Positions 53,278-61,252 of a DNA stretch of 64,000 nt are shown one piece after another (position 1 is the first letter of the stretch; each line of letters opens with the position of its first letter). Under the pieces are notes generated by a model, which was not told the DNA's origin, made no database searches, and saw only the letters and a list, made by a program, of their open reading frames with translations. Source of the DNA: Blastococcus sp. LR1 (lineage in GTDB: Bacteria > Actinomycetota > Actinomycetes > Mycobacteriales > Geodermatophilaceae); NCBI RefSeq assembly GCF_020166105.1, contig NZ_JAIUJY010000004.1, forward strand, positions 310,001 to 374,000, read 5' to 3'. The translations under genes and the position numbers were made by a program.

Positions 53278-54102
53278 GTGGGGGAGACCTTCGCCGGCCT
53301 GGTCACCGACGGCCCGCTGCTCGTCGCGGCTGCCGTCGCCGCGCTGGTCGGACTGATCAGCTTCGCCTCGCCCTGCGTGCTGCCGCTGGTGCCCGGCTAC
53401 CTCTCCTACGTCGCCGGCCTGGTCGGGGCAGGGGCCCGGGAGACCGCGCCGGCTGCCCCCGCCGGTGCCATGGCCGGGGCCACCGCGACGGCGGTCCGGG
53501 TCGACGAGCGCTCGCCGCGCGGGCGCATGGTGCTCGGCTCGGTGCTCTTCGTCCTCGGGTTCACCGCTGTCTTCGTGGCGATCAGCACCGCGTTCGGCGG
53601 ACTGGGGCGGCTGCTGCTCGTGCACAACGAGACCATCACCCGGGTCATGGGCGTGGTCACGGTCCTCGTCGGCCTGGGCTTCCTCGGCTGGCTGCCGCTC
53701 CTCCAGCGCACCAAGCGGCTGAGCATGCGGCCCTCCGTCGGCCTGGCCGGTGCACCCCTGCTCGGCGTCGTCTTCGGCCTGGGGTGGACGCCGTGCCTCG
53801 GCCCGACGCTGGCCGCCGTGCAGAACCTCGCCTTCGCCGAGGCGACCGCCGGCCGCGGCGCGATCCTCGGCCTCGCCTACTGCCTGGGGCTCGGGGTGCC
53901 GTTCGTGCTGGTCGCGCTGGGCGCCCGCTGGGCCGTGGGCGCGACGACGTTCCTCCGGCGGCACGCGCAGGCGGTCACCCGGTTCGGCGGCGCCGTGCTC
54001 GTCGTCGTCGGCCTGCTCCTGGTCACCGGCGCGTGGACCGAGATGATGGAGTGGCTGCGCTCGTGGCTGGCCTCGGCCGGGTTCCTGGAGACGTCGCTGT
54101 GA
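53278..54102 (+). CDS. ccdA: Thiol-disulfide transporter CcdA
   Basis: 274 residues with six or seven membrane helices. The redox cysteines are in SFASPCVLPLVPGYLSY and FGLGWTPCLGPTLAAV. CcdA passes electrons from cytoplasmic thioredoxin to ResA-like proteins outside. A Gly/Ala-rich loop (about 55-80) separates the first helices. GTG start 1 base after the resA stop; overlaps resB. Confidence 0.94.
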   Translation: MGETFAGLVTDGPLLVAAAVAALVGLISFASPCVLPLVPGYLSYVAGLVGAGARETAPAAPAGAMAGATATAVRVDERSPRGRMVLGSVLFVLGFTAVFVAISTAFGGLGRLLLVHNETITRVMGVVTVLVGLGFLGWLPLLQRTKRLSMRPSVGLAGAPLLGVVFGLGWTPCLGPTLAAVQNLAFAEATAGRGAILGLAYCLGLGVPFVLVALGARWAVGATTFLRRHAQAVTRFGGAVLVVVGLLLVTGAWTEMMEWLRSWLASAGFLETSL

Positions 54103-55724
54103 GCACCGCGGCCCCCGCGCGGCCGGCGACCCCGCCCTCGCCGCAGTCGAAGCCCTCGGCCGGTCGCCGGGTCGGCGGGTTCCTGCTGCGGTCGTGGCGC
54201 CGGCTCACCGCGATGCGCACCGCGATCATCCTGCTGTTCCTGCTGGCGCTGGCGGCGGTCCCCGGCTCGCTGCTGCCCCAGCGCTCGCTGTCTCAGACCA
54301 ACGTCAACGGCTACTTCGCCGACCACCCGGACCTCGCGCCGGTGCTGGACGACCTGTACCTGTTCGACGTCTTCAGCTCGCCGTGGTTCGCCGCGATCTA
54401 CCTGCTGCTGTTCATCTCCCTCATCGGATGCGTGCTGCCCCGCGCCGCCGAGCACTTCCGGTCGCTCCGCACCCCACCGCCGGCGGCGCCGCGGAACCTG
54501 CTGCGGCTGCCCGACTCCGGCCGGCTGGAGAGCCCGCTGGAGCCCGCTGCCGCCCTCGACGCGATCGAGGAGGAGCTGCGGGTTCGCCGCTTCCGCGTCG
54601 TCCGCCGCGACGGCGTGCGCGGCCCCGAGGTGTCGGCGGAGAAGGGCTACCTCAAGGAGACCGGGAACCTGCTGTTCCACCTCTCGCTGCTCGCGCTCCT
54701 GCTGGGGCTCGCCGGCGGGAAGATGTGGGGCTACGAGGGCAGCATCCTGGTCACCGAGGGGCAGGGCTTCTGCAACTCGTTCCAGCAGTACGACACCTAC
54801 TCGCAGGGCCCGCTGGTCGATTCCGGCGACCTCAGCTCCATGTGCGTCGACCTGGACCAGTTCCGGGCCGAGTACGAGGAGAACCTCACCGCCTCGTCGT
54901 TCACCGCCGACATCCGCTACGGCGATCCGCAGGGCGAGGAGCGGAAGACGACGATCGGCGTCAACGAGCCGCTGCGCATCGACGGCGACCGCGTCTACGT
55001 CACCGGCCACGGCTTCAGCCCGACGTTCTCCGTGGAGCTGCCCGACGGCACCGCCTTCACCGACGTCTCGGCGCCGTTCCTCCCCACCGACCAGCGGACG
55101 CTGGCCAGCGAGGGCGCACTGAAGCTTCCCGACCTCGGTGCCGGCCAGGACGACCAGCTCGCCCTGGAGGGCTTCTTCGCCCCCACCGGGCTGATGCAGG
55201 GCGGCGTGCTCACCTCGGTCGACCCGCGTCCGCTCGCCCCGCAGGTCGCGGTCATCGCCTACCGCGGCTACCTCGGCCTGGACTCGGGCCTGCCGCAGTC
55301 GGTGTACTCGCTGGACCAGAGCCAGATCGAGCGCGGCCGGCTCACCGAGGTCGGGGCGGCGAACCTGTCAGTGGGGGAGTCGCTGGAGCTGCCCGACGGC
55401 ACCCGCGTCACCTTCAGCGGCTACAAGGAGTTCGCTGCGCTGCAGTACTCGCACGACCCCGGCCAGCTGTGGGTGCTGGCGGCGTCGATCGCGCTGCTCG
55501 GCGGGCTCCTCGGCCTGCTCCTGCTGCGCCGGGAACGGGTCTTCGCCCGTGCCGAGCCGCTCCCAGGGAGGGGCGGTACCGTCCTGACGCTGGCCTCGCT
55601 CACCCGCGGTGGCGGCGAGAGCGGATCGCGGTTCACCGCGCTGTCCGACGAACTCCAGGGAGCGCTCACCGAGGCCGCGTCCCGCACCGCACCGTCCGAC
55701 CCGGAGGTCTCCCCGCGTGACTGA
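54099..55724 (+). CDS. resB: Cytochrome c biogenesis protein ResB
   Basis: 541 residues. Three N-terminal helices (about 39-60, 95-115, 190-208), a large outer domain (about 215-445) and a last helix (about 465-485) give the System II ResB/Ccs1 layout. LFDVFSSPWFAAIYLLLFISLIGCVLPR and ETGNLLFHLSLLALLLG are typical. With CcsB it delivers haem to apocytochrome c. Matches Rv0528. Overlaps ccsB by 8 bases. Confidence 0.93.
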   Translation: MSTAAPARPATPPSPQSKPSAGRRVGGFLLRSWRRLTAMRTAIILLFLLALAAVPGSLLPQRSLSQTNVNGYFADHPDLAPVLDDLYLFDVFSSPWFAAIYLLLFISLIGCVLPRAAEHFRSLRTPPPAAPRNLLRLPDSGRLESPLEPAAALDAIEEELRVRRFRVVRRDGVRGPEVSAEKGYLKETGNLLFHLSLLALLLGLAGGKMWGYEGSILVTEGQGFCNSFQQYDTYSQGPLVDSGDLSSMCVDLDQFRAEYEENLTASSFTADIRYGDPQGEERKTTIGVNEPLRIDGDRVYVTGHGFSPTFSVELPDGTAFTDVSAPFLPTDQRTLASEGALKLPDLGAGQDDQLALEGFFAPTGLMQGGVLTSVDPRPLAPQVAVIAYRGYLGLDSGLPQSVYSLDQSQIERGRLTEVGAANLSVGESLELPDGTRVTFSGYKEFAALQYSHDPGQLWVLAASIALLGGLLGLLLLRRERVFARAEPLPGRGGTVLTLASLTRGGGESGSRFTALSDELQGALTEAASRTAPSDPEVSPRD

Positions 55725-56679
55725 CTCCTCGCTCGCCGAGCTGTCGAACACCCTCTTCTCCGTGAGCGTCGCGCTCTACTCGCTGGCCCTGGTCGCCTTC
55801 TGCGCGGAGCTGGCCTTCGGCCGCCGCCGGGAGCGGGCCCAGGAGTCCGTGGGCGCCGCCGCGGGTGGCGGTGGTGGCGTCGCGCTGGCCGACCGTCCGG
55901 CTGCCCCGGAGGTTCCGGCGGAGACCGCCCGTGGCAACCGTTGGGGCCTCGTGGCCCTCGGCGTGACGGTGCTGGGAGCGCTCACGCACGCGGGTGTCCT
56001 GCTCACCCGGGGCCTGGCCGCCGACCGGCTGCCCTGGGGCAACATGTACGAGTTCGCGACCGCGGTCGTGCTCGTCGCCGTGGTCGCCTTCGTCGCGTTC
56101 GCCGTGCGGTCGCCGGGCCTGCGGCACATCGGCGTCTTCATGATGGCCCCGGTGATCCTCAGCCTCGTCGCGATCGGGCTGGGCCTCTACACCGAGGCCG
56201 CCCCGGTCGTCGCGGCCCTGCGGTCCTACTGGCTGGCCATCCACGTGACCGCCGCCATCCTGGGCTTCGGCATCTTCATGGTCAGCGGCATCGCCAGCGT
56301 CCTGTACCTGGTGCGGTCGCGGCCGGGCGCCGAGTCGGGCACCGGCTTCGTCTCCCGGCTGCCCTCGGCCGCCGCGCTCGACCGCCTGGCGCACCGCACG
56401 GCGGTCTTCGGCTTCCCGATCTGGACCTTCGCGGTCATCGCCGGCGCCATCTGGGCCGAAGCCGCCTGGGGCCGGTTCTGGGGATGGGACCCGAAGGAGA
56501 CCTGGTCCTTCGTGGCCTGGGTCGTCTACGCGGCCTACCTGCACGCCCGCACGACGGCAGGCTGGCGCGGGCGCCCGGCGGCGTGGGTCAACGTCGTCGG
56601 CCTGGCCGTCATGATCTTCAACCTGACGTTCGTCAACATGGTCTCCACCGGGCTGCACAGCTACGCCGGTCTGGACTGA
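55717..56679 (+). CDS. ccsB: Cytochrome c biogenesis protein CcsB (CcsA/ResC)
   Basis: 320 residues with about eight helices. The haem-handling WWD-type motif is FWGWDPKETWSF; conserved histidines occur in IHVTAAILG and HARTT...LHSYAG regions. It exports haem and ligates it to apocytochrome c with ResB. Matches Rv0529. GTG 55717 lies inside the resB end. No clear terminator follows before the tandem repeats at 56708. Confidence 0.94.
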   Translation: MTDSSLAELSNTLFSVSVALYSLALVAFCAELAFGRRRERAQESVGAAAGGGGGVALADRPAAPEVPAETARGNRWGLVALGVTVLGALTHAGVLLTRGLAADRLPWGNMYEFATAVVLVAVVAFVAFAVRSPGLRHIGVFMMAPVILSLVAIGLGLYTEAAPVVAALRSYWLAIHVTAAILGFGIFMVSGIASVLYLVRSRPGAESGTGFVSRLPSAAALDRLAHRTAVFGFPIWTFAVIAGAIWAEAAWGRFWGWDPKETWSFVAWVVYAAYLHARTTAGWRGRPAAWVNVVGLAVMIFNLTFVNMVSTGLHSYAGLD

Positions 56680-56707
56680 CCTCCGCTCGTCCGGGCTGGT
56701 GCCGCGG

Positions 56708-56782
56708 CACCCCGTCCGGGCGAGGAGCGCGCCACCCCGTCCGGGCGAAAAGCGCGCCACCCCATCCGGGCGAAAAGCGCGC
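56708..56782. repeat. Three tandem 25-bp repeats
   Basis: Units 56708-56732, 56733-56757 and 56758-56782 follow the pattern CACCCC-R-TCCGGGCGA-RR-AGCGCGC. Units 2 and 3 differ at one base. They lie just after ccsB and before the next start. A related element CCTGTCCGGGCGAATTTC is seen near 36163. Confidence 0.85.
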
Positions 56783-56869
56783 CAGGGACCGGTCACCATG
56801 TCCGACGTCCGTGCTTCCATGCCCCCATGGAGTGCGCGAAGCGTGGACGGATCGCCGCGGTGGTGCGGC

Positions 56870-57163
56870 ATGGGTAGGCACACCGCGGCCGACGGCGCCT
56901 CGGCGGACCCGCTCGTGGCGGCCGCTCTCGCGCAGCGCCCGGCAGCGGGCACGGGTGCGCACCACGGCATCGATCAGGCGTCGTCCGGCGAGGGCGGTCT
57001 CGGCTGGCCGACCGCGCCCGAGTCACCCGAACCCGGCGACGGCGGGCTGGGCTGGCCCGGCGGGGGATCCGGGAACGGGACCGAGGACTCGGCCGCCGTG
57101 CCCGAGGACGACGCCCGACCGCGCCGCGGCTGGCGACGGATCTTCGGGGCGTCGGCCGCCTGA
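56870..57163 (+). CDS. Small hypothetical protein (MGRHT...)
   Basis: 97 residues, Gly/Ala/Pro-rich and acidic. It has two copies of a GGLGWP motif and a basic C-terminal end (PRRGWRRIFGASAA). The start MGRHTAADG resembles small actinobacterial proteins of unknown role. The frame is open through the 25-bp repeats to 56699, but that part is repeat-derived and probably untranslated. Another ATG at 56798 is possible. Confidence 0.6.
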   Translation: MGRHTAADGASADPLVAAALAQRPAAGTGAHHGIDQASSGEGGLGWPTAPESPEPGDGGLGWPGGGSGNGTEDSAAVPEDDARPRRGWRRIFGASAA

Positions 57164-57167
57164 ACCG

Positions 57168-57386
57168 CTAGGCGGGGGAGCCGTCGTCCCTGCGGACCTG
57201 ACGGCCCAGTTCGCGGAGGAACTCCGGATCGTCGTCCGGTGCGAGCGGACGCGCACGGCCCTGCGGCGGGCGCGGAGCCCGTCGCGGGCGGCCGGAGCCG
57301 CGGCTCGGGTCACCCGAGTTCGCTGCGGCACGGACCACCACCAGCAGCACGACCACCGCTGCCACGAGCACAACCAGGAACACCAC
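57168..57386 (-). CDS. Small single-pass membrane protein
   Basis: 72 residues. One N-terminal helix (VVFLVVLVAAVVVLLVVV) followed by a Pro/Arg-rich cytoplasmic tail ending APDDDPEFLRELGRQVRRD. The DDDPEFLREL-type ending recurs in small actinobacterial proteins near menaquinone genes, to my recollection. GTG 57386 has a G-rich upstream stretch; GTG 57383 is an alternative. Confidence 0.65.
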   Translation of the reverse strand: MVFLVVLVAAVVVLLVVVRAAANSGDPSRGSGRPRRAPRPPQGRARPLAPDDDPEFLRELGRQVRRDDGSPA

Positions 57387-57494
57387 GGTCCCACCCCCTC
57401 GTCGAACTCCAGCGTACGTGCGCCGGGGATACTGGGGGGCGACGATCGGGCGCAGCCCGCTCGCGACGCGAGGACGGAGAGCTCCATCGACGCC

Positions 57495-57923
57495 GTGGAC
57501 CGGCAGCTGATCGACCTGCTGCGCGCCAACGGCCGCGCCAGCTACGCCGAGCTCGCCCGCCAGGTGGGCCTCTCCTCGCCGGCGGTGCACGAGCGGGTGG
57601 GCAAGCTGGAGACGGCCGGCGTCATCACCGGCTACCGCGCCGACGTCGACCCGGGCTCCGTGGGCCTCGACGTCACGGCGCTGATCGGTGTCATCGAGAG
57701 CGACTCGGTGGACGACACCGGCCTGGAGGCCGCGATGCGCGAGGTCCCGGGCATCGAGGACTGCTGGCGCGTCGCCGGGAGCGAGGGCTACGTGCTCAAG
57801 GTGCGAGTGACCGACATCCCGGCACTCGAGGCCACCGTCAACGCGTTGAACCGGATCAGAGGGGTGGCACGCACCCGGACGACGGTCGTCCTGTCGACCA
57901 AGTGGGAGGGCCGTCATGGCTGA
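57495..57923 (+). CDS. Lrp/AsnC family regulator
   Basis: 142 residues from GTG 57495. The HTH (VDRQLIDLLRANGRASYAELARQVGLSSPAVHERVGKLE) and an RAM-like ligand domain (LDVTALIGVI, GYVLKVRVTD) are intact. A better-spaced Shine-Dalgarno (GGAGAG, 57476-57481) points to ATC 57486 as a possible non-canonical start that would restore the common SIDAVDR N-terminus. Ligand unknown. Overlaps the DUF4229 gene by 8 bases. Confidence 0.85.
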   Translation: MDRQLIDLLRANGRASYAELARQVGLSSPAVHERVGKLETAGVITGYRADVDPGSVGLDVTALIGVIESDSVDDTGLEAAMREVPGIEDCWRVAGSEGYVLKVRVTDIPALEATVNALNRIRGVARTRTTVVLSTKWEGRHG

Positions 57924-58221
57924 GCAGAACAACCCGACGAATCCTGGGGCGCCCGCCGCCCGGCCCAAGGTGCTGCCCTGGCTGCTGATCTACGTGTTCG
58001 GGCGCTTCGGCATCGCCGCGCTGCTGGTGCTGATCCTCTGGCAGGTCGGTCTCGGCAGCTTCCCCGGGCTGCTCTTCGGCCTGCTGCTGTCGATGCCGGT
58101 GTCGTACCTGCTGCTGCGCCCCTCGCGCGACCGGCTGACCGAGGCGCTCGTCGCCCGGTCCGACGAGAAGCGGGCGGCCAAGGAGGACCTGCGCGACCGG
58201 CTCAGCGGCGGCGAGCGCTGA
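57916..58221 (+). CDS. DUF4229 membrane protein
   Basis: 101 residues with two helices (about 20-41 and 46-67; LLIYVFGRFGIAALLVLILW) and a charged C-terminal tail (DEKRAAKEDLRDRLSGGER). DUF4229 proteins often lie beside menA in actinobacteria. Function unknown. Converges with menA. Confidence 0.85.
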   Translation: MAEQNNPTNPGAPAARPKVLPWLLIYVFGRFGIAALLVLILWQVGLGSFPGLLFGLLLSMPVSYLLLRPSRDRLTEALVARSDEKRAAKEDLRDRLSGGER

Positions 58222-58239
58222 CCCTCGGCCGAGGCGGGT

Positions 58240-59109
58240 TCAGCTGAGCGCCAGCCCGGCGCCCAGCAGGACGCCGGTGGCCAGCGTGACCTTGCCGGTC
58301 GCCCCCAGCGCCGCGATGAGCTGCGGCCCGCGCCCGCCGCTCAGCACGGTCCGCGACGGCGGCACGGCCAGCGGCGCGGCCAGCAGGCCGAGCAGCGCCC
58401 AGGGCCGCTCGATGCCGACGGCCGCGATCACCGCGAAGGCGACGACGAAGAGGCCGACGAACAGGTACCGGGTCGCCCGGTCGCCGAGCAGCACGGCGAG
58501 CGTGCGCTTGCCGACCTCGGCGTCGCCGGCCAGGTCGCGCAGGTTGTTGACGACCAGGATCGCCACGATCAGCAGCCCGATCGGCACGGACACCGCCCAG
58601 GCCAGGCCCTCGACGCTCCGCGTCTGCACGTAGGTCGTACCCACGACGGCGACCGGCCCGAAGAAGACGAAGACGAACACCTCGCCCAGCGCCCGGTAGC
58701 CGTAGGGCAGCGGGCCGCCGGTGTACGTCCAGGCCGCGGCGATGCACACCGCGCCGACGAGAACCAGCCACCAGCTCGACAGCGCCGCCAGCCCGAGCCC
58801 GGAGACGCCGGCGACGCCGAAGGAGAGCAGCGCCGCGACGAGCACCTGCGAAGCCGGTGCCGCGCCGGAGCCGACCAGCCGCATGGGGCCGACGCGGTCG
58901 GCGTCGGTGCCGCGCTTGCCGTCGGAGTAGTCGTTGGCGTAGTTCACGCCCACCTGCAGCGCGAGGGCCACCAGCAGCGCGAGCAGTGCCGGGCCGAGCC
59001 GGAACCCGTCGAGCGCGACGGCGGCGCCGGTGCCCACGAGGACGGGGGCGAGCGCCGCGGGGAGCGTGCGGGGGCGGGCGCCGGCCAGCCACTGGGCGGG
59101 GGTGGCCAT
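58240..59109 (-). CDS. menA: 1,4-dihydroxy-2-naphthoate prenyltransferase
   Basis: 289 residues, UbiA superfamily, about nine helices. Prenylates DHNA to demethylmenaquinone. The first Mg-diphosphate motif is NYANDYSDGKRG and the second is NNLRDLAGDAEVGKRTLAV. ATG 59109 overlaps the menE stop by one base, so menE-menA form an operon. Confidence 0.95.
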   Translation of the reverse strand: MATPAQWLAGARPRTLPAALAPVLVGTGAAVALDGFRLGPALLALLVALALQVGVNYANDYSDGKRGTDADRVGPMRLVGSGAAPASQVLVAALLSFGVAGVSGLGLAALSSWWLVLVGAVCIAAAWTYTGGPLPYGYRALGEVFVFVFFGPVAVVGTTYVQTRSVEGLAWAVSVPIGLLIVAILVVNNLRDLAGDAEVGKRTLAVLLGDRATRYLFVGLFVVAFAVIAAVGIERPWALLGLLAAPLAVPPSRTVLSGGRGPQLIAALGATGKVTLATGVLLGAGLALS

Positions 59110-60242
59110 CAGACCTCCGGGGTGCGGGCCGCGACGGCGCGGCGGTCGGGCTTGCCGGTGTGCAGGGTGGGAACGGCCTCGACCAGGTGCAGCTCCCGGA
59201 GGGCCGCCGCCGCGCCGAGCCGGTCGGCCGTCCAGGCGCGCAGCTCGGTCAGCTCCGGCGTGCTCCCGGTCGCCGGGACGACGGCGGCGACGACCCGCTG
59301 CCCCCATTCCGGATCGGTCCGCCCGAAGACGACGGCGTCGGCGACGGCCGGGTGCTCGCGCAGCACGGCCTCGACCGCGGCGGGGGCGACGTTCACCCCG
59401 CCGGAGATGACGACGTCGTCCAGCCTGCCGTGCACGGTGAGCCGGCCGTCCTCGAGCGTGCCGGCGTCCCGGGTGCGGAACCAGCCGTCGGCGAATGCCG
59501 CCGCAGTGCCCTCGGGGTCGCCGCGGTAGCCGTGCGCGAGCGTCGGCCCGGCCAGCTCCACGCCTCCACCGCCGGGTCCTGCGGGCCCGTCCGCGATCTG
59601 GACCCGCACGCCGTCGAGCGGCCGCCCGTCGTAGACGCAGCCGCCCGCGGTCTCGGTCATCCCGTACGTGGTGACGACGGCGACCCCCTCGGCCCGGGCG
59701 CGGTCGAGGACCGCCGGGTCGGTCGCCGCGCCGCCGACCAGGATCGCGTCGAAGGCGCGCAGCGCGTCGGGCTCGGTGTCCAGCCAGCGGCGGAGCTGGG
59801 TGGGGACCATCGAGGTGTAGCGGCGGTCGCCGTCCGGCATGCGGGCGACGGCCTCGGTGAGCGTGCCGGTGAGCCGGGTCGGCGTGCGCCCGGCGAGCAG
59901 CGCCCGGCAGATCACCTGGAGGCCGGCGATGGCGGAGACGGGCAGGGCCAGCAGCCAGCTGCCGGGGCCGCCGATCCGGTCGAGGGTGGCCGACCCCGAG
60001 GCGCGCAGCGCATCGGCGGAGAGCAGCACGCCGCGGCCGCCACCGGTGGAGCCGGAGGTGACGACGACGAGGTCGGTGCCCGGCTCCAGCGGCTCGTCGG
60101 AGCGGAGCACCGCGCGGGCGGCGTCGACGACTGCCGGAGGGCCGGCGGGGAGGACCGCCAGCGGGCGCTCGCCGTCCAGGGCGGCGCGGACGTCGTCGTC
60201 GGAGAGCTCGGCGGCCGGCACCAGGTTCAGCCGCTTCCCCAC
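59109..60242 (-). CDS. menE: o-Succinylbenzoate-CoA ligase
   Basis: 377 residues, a short ANL enzyme. Activates o-succinylbenzoate to its CoA ester. Motifs: VVTSGSTGGGRGVLLS, TTYGMTETAGGCVYDG, GWFRTRDAG and the catalytic lysine in LHTGKPDRRAV. GTG 60242 is chosen because TAGGCT (minus strand of 60251-60256) ends 8 bases upstream; a TTG at 60251 overlaps that hexamer. Divergent from menC by 41 bases. Confidence 0.93.
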   Translation of the reverse strand: MGKRLNLVPAAELSDDDVRAALDGERPLAVLPAGPPAVVDAARAVLRSDEPLEPGTDLVVVTSGSTGGGRGVLLSADALRASGSATLDRIGGPGSWLLALPVSAIAGLQVICRALLAGRTPTRLTGTLTEAVARMPDGDRRYTSMVPTQLRRWLDTEPDALRAFDAILVGGAATDPAVLDRARAEGVAVVTTYGMTETAGGCVYDGRPLDGVRVQIADGPAGPGGGGVELAGPTLAHGYRGDPEGTAAAFADGWFRTRDAGTLEDGRLTVHGRLDDVVISGGVNVAPAAVEAVLREHPAVADAVVFGRTDPEWGQRVVAAVVPATGSTPELTELRAWTADRLGAAAALRELHLVEAVPTLHTGKPDRRAVAARTPEV

Positions 60243-60250
60243 GAGGGGCA

Positions 60251-60276
60251 AGCCTACGGCGCTGCCGAACTACGCT
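60251..60276. promoter_or_regulatory. Interlocked divergent menE/menC promoters
   Basis: Minus-strand TAGGCT (complement of 60251-60256) for menE and plus-strand TACGCT (60271-60276) for menC, 14 bases apart. Each lies 7-8 bases from a GTG start. No consensus -35 is visible for either, and polymerases could not occupy both at once. Confidence 0.6.
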
Positions 60277-60283
60277 GATCACC

Positions 60284-61252
60284 GTGACCGCCCTCGCTAC
60301 CGCCGCGTCGGCGGCGGGGATCACCGAGCTGGCGGTGTACGAGGTGCCGCTGCGCACCCGCTTCCGCGGCATCGACGTCCGCGACGGCGTGCTCGTGCGC
60401 GGCCCGGCGGGCTGGGGTGAGTTCTCCCCGTTCTGGGACTACGACGCCGCCGAGAGCCGCCGCTGGTGGGCCGCCGCGGTCGAGGCCGCCGTCGACGGCT
60501 GGCCCGCGCCGCTGCGCGACTCGGTGCCGGTGAACGTGACGGTGCCGGCGGTCGACGCCGGCCGCGCGCACGCGATCGTCGCCGCCTCGGGCTGCCGCAC
60601 CGCCAAGGTGAAGGTGGCCGAGCCCGGGCAGACCGCTGCCGACGACCTGGCCCGGGTCGAGGCGGTGCGCGACGCGCTCGGGCGCGCCGGTGCGATCCGG
60701 GTGGACGCCAACGCCGCCTGGGACGTCGACACCGCGGTCGAGCGGATCCGGTCGCTGGACGCCGCGGTCGGCCTGGAGTACGTCGAGCAGCCGTGCGCGA
60801 CCCTGGACGAGCTGGCCGCGCTGCGCCGCCGGATCGACGTGCGGATCGCCGTCGACGAGGGGGTACGGCGCTCGGCCGACCCGCTGCGGGTGGACCTGCG
60901 CGAGGCCGGCGACGTCGTCGTCCTCAAGGTGCAGCCGCTGGGCGGGGTGCGGGCCGCGCTGCGGGTGGCCGAGGCGCACGGTCTGCCGTGCGTCGTCTCC
61001 TCGGCGCTGGAGAGCTCGGTGGGGATCGCCGCCGGGGTGGCGCTGGCCGCCGCCCTGCCCGAACTGCCCTTCGCCTGCGGGCTGGCCACCGTTGCGCTGT
61101 TCACCGGCGACGTGACGTCGTCCCCGCTCCTGCCGGTCGACGGCGCCCTGCCGGTGACCCGCCCCGAGCCCGACCGGCTGGCCGTCCTGGCTGCCGCTGA
61201 CGGCACCGCCGCCCGCTGGCGGGCCCGGATCGACGAGGTGCTCGCCGCGTGA
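60284..61252 (+). CDS. menC: o-Succinylbenzoate synthase
   Basis: 322 residues, enolase superfamily. Dehydrates SHCHC to o-succinylbenzoate. The catalytic lysine pair is in TAKVKVAEP; metal ligands are in IRVDANAAWD, LEYVEQPC and IAVDEGVR; the second lysine is in VVLKVQPLGG. Leaderless start: TACGCT ends 7 bases before the GTG. Overlaps menD by 4 bases. Confidence 0.95.
   Translation: MTALATAASAAGITELAVYEVPLRTRFRGIDVRDGVLVRGPAGWGEFSPFWDYDAAESRRWWAAAVEAAVDGWPAPLRDSVPVNVTVPAVDAGRAHAIVAASGCRTAKVKVAEPGQTAADDLARVEAVRDALGRAGAIRVDANAAWDVDTAVERIRSLDAAVGLEYVEQPCATLDELAALRRRIDVRIAVDEGVRRSADPLRVDLREAGDVVVLKVQPLGGVRAALRVAEAHGLPCVVSSALESSVGIAAGVALAAALPELPFACGLATVALFTGDVTSSPLLPVDGALPVTRPEPDRLAVLAAADGTAARWRARIDEVLAA

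Noticed and set aside
56699-56869. N-terminal extension of the MGRHT protein through the 25-bp repeats
   Set aside because: The extension is encoded by the tandem repeats and is Arg/Pro low-complexity; the MGRHT start fits small proteins of other actinobacteria.
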